A stretch of DNA of 64,000 nt from Glaciecola blandensis. Lineage in GTDB: Bacteria > Pseudomonadota > Gammaproteobacteria > Enterobacterales > Alteromonadaceae. Under the pieces are notes generated by a model. That model did no database searches. It was not told where the DNA came from and saw only the letters and a program-made list of their open reading frames with translations. The stretch covers positions 558,001 to 622,000 of the forward strand of contig NZ_JAVRIE010000002.1 of the NCBI RefSeq assembly GCF_031846165.1, written 5' to 3'. The translations under genes and the position numbers were made by a program. Shown here one piece after another: positions 34,607-44,748 of the stretch; positions within the stretch are counted from its first letter, which is position 1, and each line of letters begins with the position of its first letter.

Positions 34607-36019
34607 ATGAGTAGTAGTCTTCAGCAAAATGAGAACATGTTGTTCATTGTGGTGATAAGTTGTGTAGCCACTATTGGAGGTTTTTTATTTGGTTTCGATA
34701 GCGGCGTTATCAACGGTACTTTCGACGGTTTAGAAAAAAGCTTTCAAACAGATGATCTTGCTGGTGGCTTTAATATCGCCAGCATGCTCTAGGGTTGTGC
34801 TGTAGGCGCATTTTTTGCCGGTACGCTAGCCGACAAATTCGGCCGCAAAGCTTTACTGCTTGTTGCCTCAGTATTTTTCATCATTAGCGCTTGGGGTTCG
34901 GGTATTGCTGGCAGTTCTATTGAATTTATCTGTTATCGTATTTTGGGTGGATTAGCTGTTGGTGCCGCTTCCGTCATGGCACCTGCTTACATTAGTGAAA
35001 TAGCCCCAGCGAGACTTCGTGGCCGACTCACTTCCATTCAGCAATTTGCTATTATCGCGGGCTTAACGTCGGCGTTTATTAGTAATTATCTATTAGCCAA
35101 GCAAGCTGGCTTATCTACCGAAATACTGTGGATGGATTACGAGGCTTGGCGCTGGATGTTCTGGATTGAATTAGTCCCCGCGATTATTTTCTTTTTTGTG
35201 TTGTTTTTCATTCCAGAAAGCCCACGCTTTTTGGTGATGAGTCAACAAACAGACAAGGCACGACAAGTACTTGCCAGATTATATGGAAAAGAAGCAGTTG
35301 AACCGCTAGAAAAAGAAATTTTGTTATCATTGGAGACTCAAGATCAAAAGCCTCGCCTGAGCGATCTCATCGACAAAGTAAAAGGAAAAGTACGCCCTAT
35401 TGTTTGGGTCGGGATTGGATTAGCGACTTTTCAGCAACTTGTTGGTATCAATGTTGTTTTCTATTATGGCGCGGTGTTGTGGCAAGCAGTGGGGTTTTCA
35501 GAATCTGACGCCTTGTTAATCAATATCATTGGCGCAAGTGTGAGTATTGCGGCTTGTCTGATAACCCTAAAAGTCATTGATAAAGTGGGTCGGAAACCTT
35601 TACTGACGATAGGTTCAGTGGGTATGGCTGTGACTTTACTAACGATGGTTGTGGCATTTGCCAATTCAGATTACGACCCAGCGACAAAATCACTCGTAAT
35701 GGGCGACTTGGGCACTGTGGCGCTAATAGCAGCGAATGCCTATGTATTTTTCTTCAATTTAAGTTGGGGACCGGTTATGTGGGTGATGCTCGGAGAAATG
35801 TTCCCGAATCAAATTCGAGGCTCTGGTTTAGCCGTTGCAGGCTTATCACAATGGGGATCAAATTTTGCTATAACGATGATGTTCCCCATTATGTTGGCAA
35901 GTATTGGTTTGGCCGGTGCCTATGGTTTCTATGCATTATGCGCATTTATTTCTATCTTCTTTGTCGTGCGCTTCGTGCAAGAAACCAAAGGTCGAGCGTT
36001 AGAGGATATGCAAGGTTAA
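34607..36019 (+). pseudogene. Sugar porter MFS gene with in-frame amber codon
   Basis: The frame reads a 470-codon sugar-porter protein apart from TAG at codon 62 (34790-34792). Before it, MLFIVVISCVATIGGFLFGFDSG is a normal first helix. After it, GCAVGAFFAGTLADKFGRKA continues the second helix and the RxGRK-like loop. YISEIAPARLRGRL, PESPRF, QQLVGINVVFYYG and ETKGRALEDMQ mark the XylE/GalP/AraE type of proton-coupled sugar porter. A TTG-to-TAG change would explain the break. Either the gene is dead, the stop is a sequencing error, or it is read by suppression. A start at 34943 would lose helices one to three. The stop overlaps the stop of the convergent crotonase gene. Confidence 0.85.
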
Positions 36020-36870
36020 GGTAGCAGGTCTTTAAAAATGGGGGCACGCTTTTCTTGCGCGGCGCCCATCGCTTCCATAACGTCTGGCATTTGTAGCATA
36101 CCGCTTTGCCAAGTCGCTATGTAGTTTAAGCTATTAGCAACATCATGATCGCGGGTGTAGTTTAGCATTTCTTTACAACCTGCTATGGCCATTGGCGAAT
36201 GGCTTGCGATGGTTTGTGCGATCTTCATGACTTCGCTTAGCATGGTTTCTTGGTCAGGGTATACATGATTTACCAAGCCGCAATTTTTCGATTCTTGGCT
36301 GCCCATTTTACGTCCGGTATATACTAATTCTCTCACCAGACCCTGTGGCATTAGATGCGGCAAACGTTGCAGGGTTCCGACATCAGCGGTCATACCAATT
36401 TCTGTTTCTTTAATGCAGAAAAAGGCATCCTCAGTACAGTATCTGCTGTCGCAAGCACTGACCATATCGACTGCACCGCCAATAACACCGCCTTGCAAAG
36501 CTGCTAATACTGGCATTCTGACTTCTTCGAGAGCGTTAAAAGCATCTTGTAGTTTTAGGATCATCCGGCGAGCTTTTTCGGCTCGTCTCGCTGGTTCGCC
36601 CTGAAAGTCTTTACCCATATTAGCGAAGACTGATAAATCCATACCTGCACTGAAGTGTTTTCCTTGCGCAGAAATAACGATAACGCGCGCCAGCACATAT
36701 TCATCAATCGTGCGCACAGCGTCGGGGAGTTCTGACCAAAACTCAGTCGTCATACTGTTGAGCTCAGCTGGGCGGCAAAGTTCAATATGTGCAATGCTTT
36801 GCTCGATGGTCACTTTCAATGTCTTATATTCTGCAAACTTCTCTGTATTGCCTGATATGGTTGAGCTCAT
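36016..36870 (-). CDS. Crotonase family, dienoyl-CoA isomerase-like
   Basis: Read from ATG 36870, after an AGGA ribosome site eight bases away, the protein has 284 residues. Oxyanion-hole segments are GKHFSAGMDLSVF and ALQGGVIGGAVDM. ACDSRYCTEDAFFCIKETEIGMTADVGTLQRLP resembles ECH1, the delta3,5-delta2,4-dienoyl-CoA isomerase, including the acidic residues used in that reaction. It would help oxidise unsaturated fatty acids with odd-numbered double bonds. A plain enoyl-CoA hydratase is less likely. It is convergent with the broken sugar porter and the two stops overlap. Confidence 0.85.
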   Translation of the reverse strand: MSSTISGNTEKFAEYKTLKVTIEQSIAHIELCRPAELNSMTTEFWSELPDAVRTIDEYVLARVIVISAQGKHFSAGMDLSVFANMGKDFQGEPARRAEKARRMILKLQDAFNALEEVRMPVLAALQGGVIGGAVDMVSACDSRYCTEDAFFCIKETEIGMTADVGTLQRLPHLMPQGLVRELVYTGRKMGSQESKNCGLVNHVYPDQETMLSEVMKIAQTIASHSPMAIAGCKEMLNYTRDHDVANSLNYIATWQSGMLQMPDVMEAMGAAQEKRAPIFKDLLP

Positions 36871-37046
36871 GATATTCATCCTTTTTTTCTTATCTTCATT
36901 CAAGCACAAATACTCATTGGTTTTTGAACAAACTGTATTTTGATTACAAATAACTACGAATAATTACGAATTATTTTGGCTCAGAAACTATGCACTTGGG
37001 CCTACTCTTGCTAATCTAGCACTATGTAAATAATAAGAAAATCAAC

Positions 37047-39914
37047 ATGACAAAAATTTTTGGAATGATCTGCACAGTCGCCTTATTTGGTGCATTGACT
37101 GTCAGTTGTACTGGCAACAAGGACGATGAAGGTTTTAACGTTGAGTATGAACAATACCAATTGAAAAATGGCCTGAATGTTATTCTGCATCAAGATAAGT
37201 CAGATCCTATCGTTGCAATGGCAACGATTGTGCACGTCGGCTCTAATCGCGAGAAGCCGGGCCGCACCGGCTTTGCACATTTCTTTGAGCATATGTCATT
37301 CAATGATTCTGAAAATGTGCCCAAAGGCGCTAATCGCAAAATGATCCCTGAACTTGGAGGAACCCGAAATGGCGGTACTTGGAGTGATGGCACCATATAC
37401 TACGAAGTGGTACCAAAGGACGCTTTTGATAAGCTCTTATGGATAGACAGTGACCGCCTAGGATACATGATCAACACAGTGGATGTTGGTACCCTTGAGC
37501 GTGAAAAACAGGTTGTTAAAAACGAAAAACGTCAGCGTGTCGATAACCGTGCTTATGGTCATACTTCACATGTTATTAAGAAAAACCTCTACCCGAAAGA
37601 CCACCCTTACAACTGGACCGTGATTGGTGATTTAGACGATTTGCAGTCTGCAACCCTAGAAGATGTTCGAGAGTTTTATGATACCTACTATGTACCTAGC
37701 AATGCGACGCTTGTGATTGCGGGTGATATAGATATTGAAGAAACTAAAAAGAAAGTTGAACTCTGGTTTGGTGAAATTGCGGCAGGTCCAGAGGTTGAGC
37801 CGATTGAACCTTGGGCTGTCGAGCTTGAAGAAAGTAAAAAGCTATTTCATGTTGATAACTTTGCGAAGCTGCCTGAAATTCGTCTGACCTTTCCAACGGT
37901 AGAACAATACCACGAGGACGCCTACGCTTTAGACGCTTTAGGCACCTTGCTGTCTAGTGGTAAAAATGCAGCCTTGTATAAGACAATTGTAGAAAAAGAA
38001 AAATTGGCGCCCGGCGTGTCTTCTTATCACCGAGCAGAAGAAATTGCGGGTACCTTCACAATTCGCGTTAGAGCGAATGCCGGTGTGAAGCTAGATGACG
38101 TGTACGCTGCAATTAACACTTCATTGGATAAGTTCGCAACCGAAGGTTTTACTGACGAGCAATTAGCTAAGATTAAAGCGCAAACGGAAACCTCATTCTA
38201 TTATGCTATTGAGAGCATCCTAGATAAAGCCCTTCAATTGGGTATTTACAATGAGTATGCGGGTTCACCTGACTTCATTAAGCAGGATATTAAAAACATC
38301 AAAGCCGTGTCCCGACAAGATGTAATGCGTGTGTTCAAAAAGTATATCCATAACAAACCAGCGATTATTACAAGTTTTGTGCCTAAAACCGATGAAGCGT
38401 TAGTACTTGCCGGCTCAACCAAAGCGAATGTCGTTGAGGAAGAAATTAAGCGCAACGCAGAACAAAAGTTTGTTGAGAACGAAGTGCTTAGTTTTGAAAA
38501 AACACCCACTAAGCACGACCGCAGTGAGCCGCCTCTGACTGACCTACCAGCATTAAGTATTCCAAACGTCTGGGAGTCTGCTTCTACTAATGGCATGCGA
38601 GTGCTTGGCATTGAGCAAACCGAATTGCCAGTCGTTAATTTCAGTATTACTGTTTCTGGTGGACAAGCGCTTGACACGAAAGACAAACTTGGAACAGCGT
38701 TCCTAATGGCGCAGTTAATGAATGAAGGAACTGCCAACAAGACGCCTCAGCAGCTAGAAGAGGCAATTGGTTTGTTGGGTGCTTCTATTCGTGTTTCTGC
38801 GGGCAAAGAAAGTGTTAGCATCCGCGGGAATACATTAGCGAAAAACTTTGAGGCCACTTTGGCTTTAGTGAACGAAATCCTTCTTCAGCCTCGCTGGGAT
38901 CCCAGCGAGTTCGAGCGCTTAAAGGCTCGCCGTTTAACTAGCATTAAACAGGCACAAGGCAATCCAAATGCCATTGCATCGCAAGCTTTTATGAAACAAC
39001 TTTATGGTGCAGACCATTTAGCTGGTTCTCCAACAGGAGGTACCCAAAGCACGGTCTCTGACATATCTCTGGAAGATCTCAAGCGTTACTACACTGCCAA
39101 CATGACACCCAAAAATGCAGCATTTCATGTTGTTGGTGATGTGAAGCAGGCTGAGGTTGAAAAGGCTTTGTTACAATTGTCCGCATGGGATGGTGACCAG
39201 GTGACTATTCCTGAACAACCATCAATTAAAAATGTCGAAAAGCCTAAGCTTTATTTCATTGATTTGCCGAATGCAAAGCAAAGCGTCATCTATATTGGTA
39301 AAACAGTTGTGTCAGCGAATGATAAGTATTTTTATCCAATTGAATTTGCCAATATGAGACTAGGTGGTGGTATTAGTGCCCGACTTGCACAAACCCTAAG
39401 AATTGAGAAAGGCTACACTTATGGTGCATATTCTTATGTGCCAGCGACAGGCTACCAAAGTCCCTTTATTGCCTCTTCTCAAGTCAGAAGCAATGTCACC
39501 TTGGAGTCTTTAGAAGTGTTTAAAGATTTGATTGGTAATTATCGGGCAACCTTTACCGAAGAGGATCTTGGCGTAGCGAGAAACATGACAATTAAGAGTA
39601 ACTCTCGCCGTTTTGAAACCTTGAATAGTTTACTCAGTATGCTTGAAACAATAAGCCGTTTCGACAAGCCAAAAAATTATATTGAACAAGAGCAAAATTT
39701 TGTTATCAACGCCAAGTTAATTGATTTGCATAACGCGATTGAGACATTCCTTGATGAACAAGAAATGATTTATTTAGTTGTAGGTGATGCAGCCTCACAG
39801 CTCGATAGAATGAACGGTCTGGGTTACGGTGAACCAATACTACTCGATTCTGACGGTAATCTTATCGGTTCAGACGATAGCTCGAGCGATTCAGTGCTTG
39901 GTGCCGGGCAATAA
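37047..39914 (+). CDS. M16 family zinc metallopeptidase (duplicated pitrilysin type)
   Basis: The 955-residue exported protein has an N-terminal hydrophobic segment ending in LTVSC (C21), which may be a lipobox though it is imperfect. The first half has the inverted zinc motif HFFEH (78-82) with a downstream glutamate near E160. The second half lacks that motif and repeats the M16 fold, as in two-halved M16 enzymes that cut peptides in a closed chamber. Segments NRAYGHTSHV and KGYTYGAYSY are family-typical. It is probably periplasmic or outer-membrane attached and degrades short peptides. The following esterase gene is 130 bp downstream, with a strong hairpin between. Confidence 0.92.
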   Translation: MTKIFGMICTVALFGALTVSCTGNKDDEGFNVEYEQYQLKNGLNVILHQDKSDPIVAMATIVHVGSNREKPGRTGFAHFFEHMSFNDSENVPKGANRKMIPELGGTRNGGTWSDGTIYYEVVPKDAFDKLLWIDSDRLGYMINTVDVGTLEREKQVVKNEKRQRVDNRAYGHTSHVIKKNLYPKDHPYNWTVIGDLDDLQSATLEDVREFYDTYYVPSNATLVIAGDIDIEETKKKVELWFGEIAAGPEVEPIEPWAVELEESKKLFHVDNFAKLPEIRLTFPTVEQYHEDAYALDALGTLLSSGKNAALYKTIVEKEKLAPGVSSYHRAEEIAGTFTIRVRANAGVKLDDVYAAINTSLDKFATEGFTDEQLAKIKAQTETSFYYAIESILDKALQLGIYNEYAGSPDFIKQDIKNIKAVSRQDVMRVFKKYIHNKPAIITSFVPKTDEALVLAGSTKANVVEEEIKRNAEQKFVENEVLSFEKTPTKHDRSEPPLTDLPALSIPNVWESASTNGMRVLGIEQTELPVVNFSITVSGGQALDTKDKLGTAFLMAQLMNEGTANKTPQQLEEAIGLLGASIRVSAGKESVSIRGNTLAKNFEATLALVNEILLQPRWDPSEFERLKARRLTSIKQAQGNPNAIASQAFMKQLYGADHLAGSPTGGTQSTVSDISLEDLKRYYTANMTPKNAAFHVVGDVKQAEVEKALLQLSAWDGDQVTIPEQPSIKNVEKPKLYFIDLPNAKQSVIYIGKTVVSANDKYFYPIEFANMRLGGGISARLAQTLRIEKGYTYGAYSYVPATGYQSPFIASSQVRSNVTLESLEVFKDLIGNYRATFTEEDLGVARNMTIKSNSRRFETLNSLLSMLETISRFDKPKNYIEQEQNFVINAKLIDLHNAIETFLDEQEMIYLVVGDAASQLDRMNGLGYGEPILLDSDGNLIGSDDSSSDSVLGAGQ

Positions 39915-39955
39915 GGCGCAAACTAAATCGACTCAGATATACAACAATAAAAGCT

Positions 39956-39988
39956 TACCCCAAGTTGGCGTTTCAGAAACTTGGGGTA
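39956..39988. terminator. Strong hairpin between M16 peptidase and esterase genes
   Basis: TACCCCAAGTT and AACTTGGGGTA form an 11-bp perfect stem with an 11-base loop. No T-run follows, so it is an imperfect terminator or an mRNA-stabilising hairpin. Confidence 0.5.
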
Positions 39989-40044
39989 GGTTTCCCCAAT
40001 AATGGCCTTTTGGCCCCTTTATTTACCTATCAAAAGGTTGATAT

Positions 40045-41592
40045 ATGAATATTTCAAACCGCTATCTTACGGCAAGCCTTTTTACCTTTTTTCTAAGCTC
40101 ATTCAGTCACACTGCTTTTGCCAATAACCTCAATGTTGAAATAGAAAGTCCGCAAACGATTGATTCAAAAGGACGGCTTCACCTTGTTTTTTCAAAGTCT
40201 GCCGACAGGGAGCCAAGAAACTACAGCGCATGGCCAACAAGGAACATTGAGCCTTTGTTCTCCAAAGATCTGGAAAAAGTCCCAACAGGTGAAGCAATGC
40301 AAGTCAATTTCAATGACGCAGGCTTTCCGTACCGTTCACCTCAAGACTTACCTCCAGGAAACTGGTTCGTGCAAGTAATCTACGATACGGATGCTTTCGA
40401 CTCACGCATCAATTCACCTGGAAACTATTACAGTGAGGTGCAAAAAGTAGAGCTTGATTTCCTTGACTCCAAAGTGCTTTCTTTCAACTTAAGCAAGAAA
40501 CTACCACCGGAAACATTACCCGCCGAGCAAGAACATCTCAAATTTGTCAAAATGCCAAGCGAGCTGCTAACTGAGTTTTGGCAACATGATATGCATTTAA
40601 GAGCCGGTGTGATTTTGCCCAAGGATTATTACTCGCAGCCCGATAAAGTATTTCCAGTTGTATTTAGCATAGGTGGCTATCACGGTCGTTATGACCGTGC
40701 TGAGCGTACCTTCAACAATAAAGATTTTCAAACTTATTGGTTTGGAGATGAAGCCCCGAATATGGTACTTGTGTTCTTAGACGGTGAAGCACCCTTGGGC
40801 GATAGTTACCAAATTGATTCTGCGAATAATGGGCCTTATGGCGAAGCGACATGGACCGAACTCCTGCCTTATTTAACCAAGCAATTCCGATTAGTAGACT
40901 CAGGTGAAACACGCTTTACCACTGGCTGCTCAACAGGTGGTTGGGTGAGCTTAGCTTTACAATTATTTTACCCTGATATGTTTAATGGCGCATGGTCATT
41001 TAGCGCTGACGGTGTTGATTTTAGATATTTCCAACTCGTTGATATTTACAAAGACGAAAATGCTTTCATTAACGAGCATGGCGTTGAGCGCCCTTCATTT
41101 AGAGCGAAAGACGGTGAAATTATTTTCAGTATTCAACGTGAAATCATGATGGAAAATACGATGGGACGGAATGATTCGTTTGCATACAGTGGTGGTCAAT
41201 GGGGTGGTTGGAACGCCGTCTATGGGCCTCGCTTAGACAATGGACAACCTTCGGTCTTATGGGACCCAATAACAGGCGAAATAAATAAAGAGGTTGCGCA
41301 GGCATGGTCACGCTATGATTTACGCAAATATACTGAAGATAATTGGTCAAGCTTGGGGCCTAAAGTTGCGGGCAAGCTACATATTTGGATGGGGGATATG
41401 GACAATTTCTACCTCAACAACGCAATGAAGCTTTATGAAGAAATGTTGTCGAATCAAACCCAACCTATTTCAGACGCAAAATTTACTTGGGTTGACGGCG
41501 CTGGCCACTGCGATTATAGAGCCATACCAATGCTACAAAAAACCTTGTCGCAAATGCACGACCGTGTACCAGAAATGTACCAAACTAAGTAG
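40045..41592 (+). CDS. Secreted alpha/beta hydrolase, esterase-D-like
   Basis: The 515-residue protein has a signal peptide ending near AFA-N (residue 26), an N-terminal beta-rich region (about 27-165) and a C-terminal alpha/beta hydrolase of the putative esterase type. The nucleophile elbow is GCSTGGW (S296), and a histidine in GAGHCDYRAIP near 492 may complete the triad. SIGGYHGRYDR is the likely oxyanion loop. Such proteins hydrolyse carboxylic esters, for example on plant or algal polymers. It is followed 48 bp on by an enoyl-reductase-like gene in the same direction. Confidence 0.8.
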   Translation: MNISNRYLTASLFTFFLSSFSHTAFANNLNVEIESPQTIDSKGRLHLVFSKSADREPRNYSAWPTRNIEPLFSKDLEKVPTGEAMQVNFNDAGFPYRSPQDLPPGNWFVQVIYDTDAFDSRINSPGNYYSEVQKVELDFLDSKVLSFNLSKKLPPETLPAEQEHLKFVKMPSELLTEFWQHDMHLRAGVILPKDYYSQPDKVFPVVFSIGGYHGRYDRAERTFNNKDFQTYWFGDEAPNMVLVFLDGEAPLGDSYQIDSANNGPYGEATWTELLPYLTKQFRLVDSGETRFTTGCSTGGWVSLALQLFYPDMFNGAWSFSADGVDFRYFQLVDIYKDENAFINEHGVERPSFRAKDGEIIFSIQREIMMENTMGRNDSFAYSGGQWGGWNAVYGPRLDNGQPSVLWDPITGEINKEVAQAWSRYDLRKYTEDNWSSLGPKVAGKLHIWMGDMDNFYLNNAMKLYEEMLSNQTQPISDAKFTWVDGAGHCDYRAIPMLQKTLSQMHDRVPEMYQTK

Positions 41593-41640
41593 AGACAGTT
41601 TTCCACCTTACAGTGCAATACTAAACAATAAGGCAAACAA

Positions 41641-42852
41641 ATGAGCACAAAAGAACCATCAAATTTCGACTTCATCCTCTATGGTGCGAGCTCTTTCGTT
41701 GGGCAGATTATGGCAGAATATTTAGCTACTTATACTGGTGAAAGTTTCTCTTGGGCGATAGCTGGAAGAAGCGAAGCAAAGTTGATCGATTTAAAAAAGC
41801 GCCTAAATCTTGAAAATGTTCAACACTTTGTCGCGGATGCTGATGACGAGAGCGCGCTTAAAGACATGTGTCATAGAACCAATGCTGTGGTGAGTACGGT
41901 TGGACCCTATGCTCTCTACGGTGAGACCTTGGTCAGCGTTTGTGCAAAATCTGGCACCGATTATTGTGATCTGACTGGTGAACCACAGTGGATAAAGGCA
42001 ATGCTAGATAAATATGAAAGCGATGCAAAGTCGTCTGGCGCTCGCATTGTTCATTGTACAGGCTTTGATTCTATTCCATCTGATTTGGGCGTGTTTAAAT
42101 TACAGCAAACCATGATTGCAGCAACGGGTGCTCCGGCGCAGCAGATTAAAATGCGCGTACGCAGAATTAAAGGCGCAGCCTCGGGTGGCACAATCGCCAG
42201 CATGCTGAACGTGATTAAAGAGGCGAAAGAGGATCCGAGTTTACGCAAGATCCTAGTAAACCCATACGTGCTTTGCCCTAGTAGTCATGATTTCAAGCAA
42301 AGGCAAAAGAACCATAAAAAAGCAGAATACGATGCCGATCTGAAAGTATGGACCATGCCGTTTGTCATGGCGTCGATTAACGAAAGGATTGTGCATCGCA
42401 GTAACGCCTTATTAGGCAACCAGTACGGCGAAAACTTTCTTTACGATGAAGCAATGACAGCAAAGTCAGGCTTTCAAGCGTGGACATTTACGCTAGGCTT
42501 AGGTGCTTTCATGTTGGGAGCGAGTATCTCGCCAATCAGAAACCTTCTAGCGAATAAATTTCTGCCCAAACCCGGCGAAGGTCCTAGTCCAGAAGAACAA
42601 TTGAATGGCATGTTTGACATGCGTTTTTATGCAAAGACTTCAGAGGGCGAAAAGCGCTGCGTAAAGGTTTACGGTGATCGTGACCCAGGTTACGGCTCTA
42701 CTGCTAAAATGCTAGCTCAATCTGTGCTATGTTTAAGTAAAGATGTGCCAGAACTGAAAGGTGGATTTTGGACGCCAGCATCAGCTTTGGGAGACAAGCT
42801 TATAGACCGCTTAGCTGAGCATGCTGGCGTAAGCGTTGAGTTGATTGACTAA
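41641..42852 (+). CDS. Saccharopine-dehydrogenase-like / trans-acting enoyl reductase family
   Basis: The 403-residue protein begins with a Rossmann motif (LYGASSFVGQ, 13-22) and matches the trans-acting enoyl reductase family found in lipid pathways; the segment VVSTVGPYALYGE is typical. A hydrophobic stretch WTFTLGLGAFMLGA near residue 280 suggests membrane contact. It is not a lysine-pathway saccharopine dehydrogenase. The substrate is unknown; a polyprenyl or fatty chain is the family's usual target. The DUF4920 gene follows after 15 bp. Confidence 0.82.
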   Translation: MSTKEPSNFDFILYGASSFVGQIMAEYLATYTGESFSWAIAGRSEAKLIDLKKRLNLENVQHFVADADDESALKDMCHRTNAVVSTVGPYALYGETLVSVCAKSGTDYCDLTGEPQWIKAMLDKYESDAKSSGARIVHCTGFDSIPSDLGVFKLQQTMIAATGAPAQQIKMRVRRIKGAASGGTIASMLNVIKEAKEDPSLRKILVNPYVLCPSSHDFKQRQKNHKKAEYDADLKVWTMPFVMASINERIVHRSNALLGNQYGENFLYDEAMTAKSGFQAWTFTLGLGAFMLGASISPIRNLLANKFLPKPGEGPSPEEQLNGMFDMRFYAKTSEGEKRCVKVYGDRDPGYGSTAKMLAQSVLCLSKDVPELKGGFWTPASALGDKLIDRLAEHAGVSVELID

Positions 42853-42867
42853 TTCAGGGAAAAGATA

Positions 42868-43389
42868 ATGAACGTTAAGAATGTAAATACCTTTTGGCGC
42901 AAGCCAATGACTACTGTGGCTAGTATTTTATTATTGGGATGTCTGTTTTCAGCCAGTTCTTATGCTGAAACAGTGCGTTTATCAGAGCCGGTTGCTGTGA
43001 CTGATACTAGCGAAACCTTTGGTTCAATTATTGATGAAACCCTACAGAAAGTCGATTTAGGAAGCTTGTCGAAACAACCCAGCAAGCATGCTGAAAAGCC
43101 CTTTATAGTCGAGACTAAAATTGCGAAAGTGTGTCAAAAGAAAGGCTGTTTCTTTATTGCACAAGACGGCGATACCATCATGCGCGTATCATTTAAAGAC
43201 TATGGTTTTTTCATCCCTAGTGACACCGCTGGGCGCACCGTAACACTTGCAGGAGAGCTAGTTAAAAAAGAGCTCAGTGAGGAACAGGCAGCGCATTACC
43301 GTGCAGACCTACAATTAGACTCTGATATTGTTAAAGCCGGTGAAGTATATGAAATTGTTGCTTCAGGGATAAGAATCCCCAAAGCATAG
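42868..43389 (+). CDS. DUF4920-type exported protein
   Basis: The 173-residue protein has a signal peptide ending near SYAE (about residue 33). The mature part has the DUF4920 pattern: a VCQKKGCFF cysteine pair, a FKDYGFFIP segment and KKELSEEQAAHYRAD near the end. The family may bind metal or act in a redox role, but its function is not established. It is 15 bp after the enoyl-reductase-like gene and likely cotranscribed with it. It is convergent with patB. Confidence 0.82.
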   Translation: MNVKNVNTFWRKPMTTVASILLLGCLFSASSYAETVRLSEPVAVTDTSETFGSIIDETLQKVDLGSLSKQPSKHAEKPFIVETKIAKVCQKKGCFFIAQDGDTIMRVSFKDYGFFIPSDTAGRTVTLAGELVKKELSEEQAAHYRADLQLDSDIVKAGEVYEIVASGIRIPKA

Positions 43390-43396
43390 TTTTCAG

Positions 43397-44524
43397 CTAG
43401 GCTTGTTTTAACAGATTGATTGCTTCTTCTAAATAAGTTCTGGAACAACCGAAGTTAATGCGGAAAAATGATGGCGCGCCGAAGTCTCGGCCTGGAGAGG
43501 GGCCAATACCCTTGCTTTCAGCCCAAGCTTGAGTGTCGTCAACCTGTAAACCGGAGGCATCTACCCACAATAAAAAAGTGGCTTCCGGTGCAATTGCTGT
43601 TAAACCTGAGATTTTGTTGATTTCTTCAACAAGATAATCACGATTTTCTTTCAAATAAGCCAACTCGGCTTTATGCCAGTCATCGCAATAACGAAACGCA
43701 GCGTTTGTTGCAGTTAGGCCAGTGACGGTGACCCATGGAACAATCCCGCGAGTAGAGCGCACGAACTTTGCGCGTAAGTCTGCATTTGGAATAATGGCAA
43801 ATGAAGTTCCTAAACCGGCGACATTAAAGGTTTTGCTTGCAGCCATTAAGGTCATTGATTTGTCATGTAGCTTGCTGTGTGCGCCAGCTGGTAGATGCGG
43901 TACATCATCTAAAACCAAGTCGCAGTGGATTTCATCAGAGCACAGCGTCACATTGTGTTTTTCACATATTTGGGCAACACGATCCAGTTCTGTTTTGGTC
44001 ATCACTGAGCCAACTGGGTTCATCGGGTTACACATAATGAACAAACTCGCATTGGGTGCAGCTGCCGCTTCTTCGAGTGCATCGAAATCCAAGGTCCAAC
44101 GCCCATTAAGCTCAACAGTCGGCACGGTGGCTTTTTTCATGCCATTAATTGCTGGTGCGGCGAGTAGTGGAGGGTAGTTAGGGCTTTGTACAATGACAGT
44201 ATCACCGGCCTTACAATTTGCTTTGATAGCAACATTAAAAGCGGGAACAACACCTGGTGTCCAAACGATCCAATCAGCTTCAATAGTCCAGTCGTATTGT
44301 TTCTTACACCACTCGACAATAGCTTCTAGGGCATCAGAATCATGGGCTGGGAGTGTATAACCAAATAACCCATCGTCGACTCTTTTATGCAGCGCTTCGA
44401 TGATAGGAGGGGCACACCTAAATTCAGTATCAGCAATCCACATAGGTAAGATATCAGTGCCTTTGTATTTTTCCCATTTATAGGCTTTCGTTGCACTTCT
44501 ATCTGGCTTATCACTGAAATTCAT
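43397..44524 (-). CDS. PatB/MalY-type pyridoxal-phosphate C-S lyase
   Basis: The 375-residue fold-type-I enzyme belongs to the MalY/PatB aminotransferase-like group. These act mainly as cystathionine beta-lyases, splitting C-S bonds to free homocysteine. The PLP lysine is in AASKTFN (K231), with CNPMNPVG and SDEIHCDL (D197) for cofactor binding. The N-terminal WEKYKGTDILPMWIADTEF is typical. It reads from ATG 44524 and lies beside a repeat cluster. Transamination by it cannot be excluded. Confidence 0.9.
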   Translation of the reverse strand: MNFSDKPDRSATKAYKWEKYKGTDILPMWIADTEFRCAPPIIEALHKRVDDGLFGYTLPAHDSDALEAIVEWCKKQYDWTIEADWIVWTPGVVPAFNVAIKANCKAGDTVIVQSPNYPPLLAAPAINGMKKATVPTVELNGRWTLDFDALEEAAAAPNASLFIMCNPMNPVGSVMTKTELDRVAQICEKHNVTLCSDEIHCDLVLDDVPHLPAGAHSKLHDKSMTLMAASKTFNVAGLGTSFAIIPNADLRAKFVRSTRGIVPWVTVTGLTATNAAFRYCDDWHKAELAYLKENRDYLVEEINKISGLTAIAPEATFLLWVDASGLQVDDTQAWAESKGIGPSPGRDFGAPSFFRINFGCSRTYLEEAINLLKQA

Positions 44525-44626
44525 TTGGTTTCCTTTTGGCTGCTATTAATCTCAATCCTCAAGTTTAAAGCAGTTTAACAAAGAACCAAAGAGCTAATCG
44601 TAACTGCACTCCCCCCCGCGCATGTC

Positions 44627-44748
44627 GTCATCCCCGCGTAGGTTATGATCCCTGCGCATTCCGTCATCCCCGCGCATTCCGTCATCCCCGCGCATTCCGT
44701 CATCCCCGCGCATTCCGTCATCCCCGCGCATTCCGTCATCCCCGCGCA
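44627..44748. repeat. 18-bp tandem repeat
   Basis: The unit GTCATCCCCGCGCATTCC occurs at 44663, 44681, 44699 and 44717 without change. Degenerate units precede it at 44627 and 44645. The array then runs into the 50-bp hairpin element at 44735. Confidence 0.93.

Noticed and set aside
34943..36019. Independent sugar transporter starting after the amber codon
   Set aside because: It would lack the first helices and the upstream codons are in the same frame and conserved, so one broken gene is the better reading.
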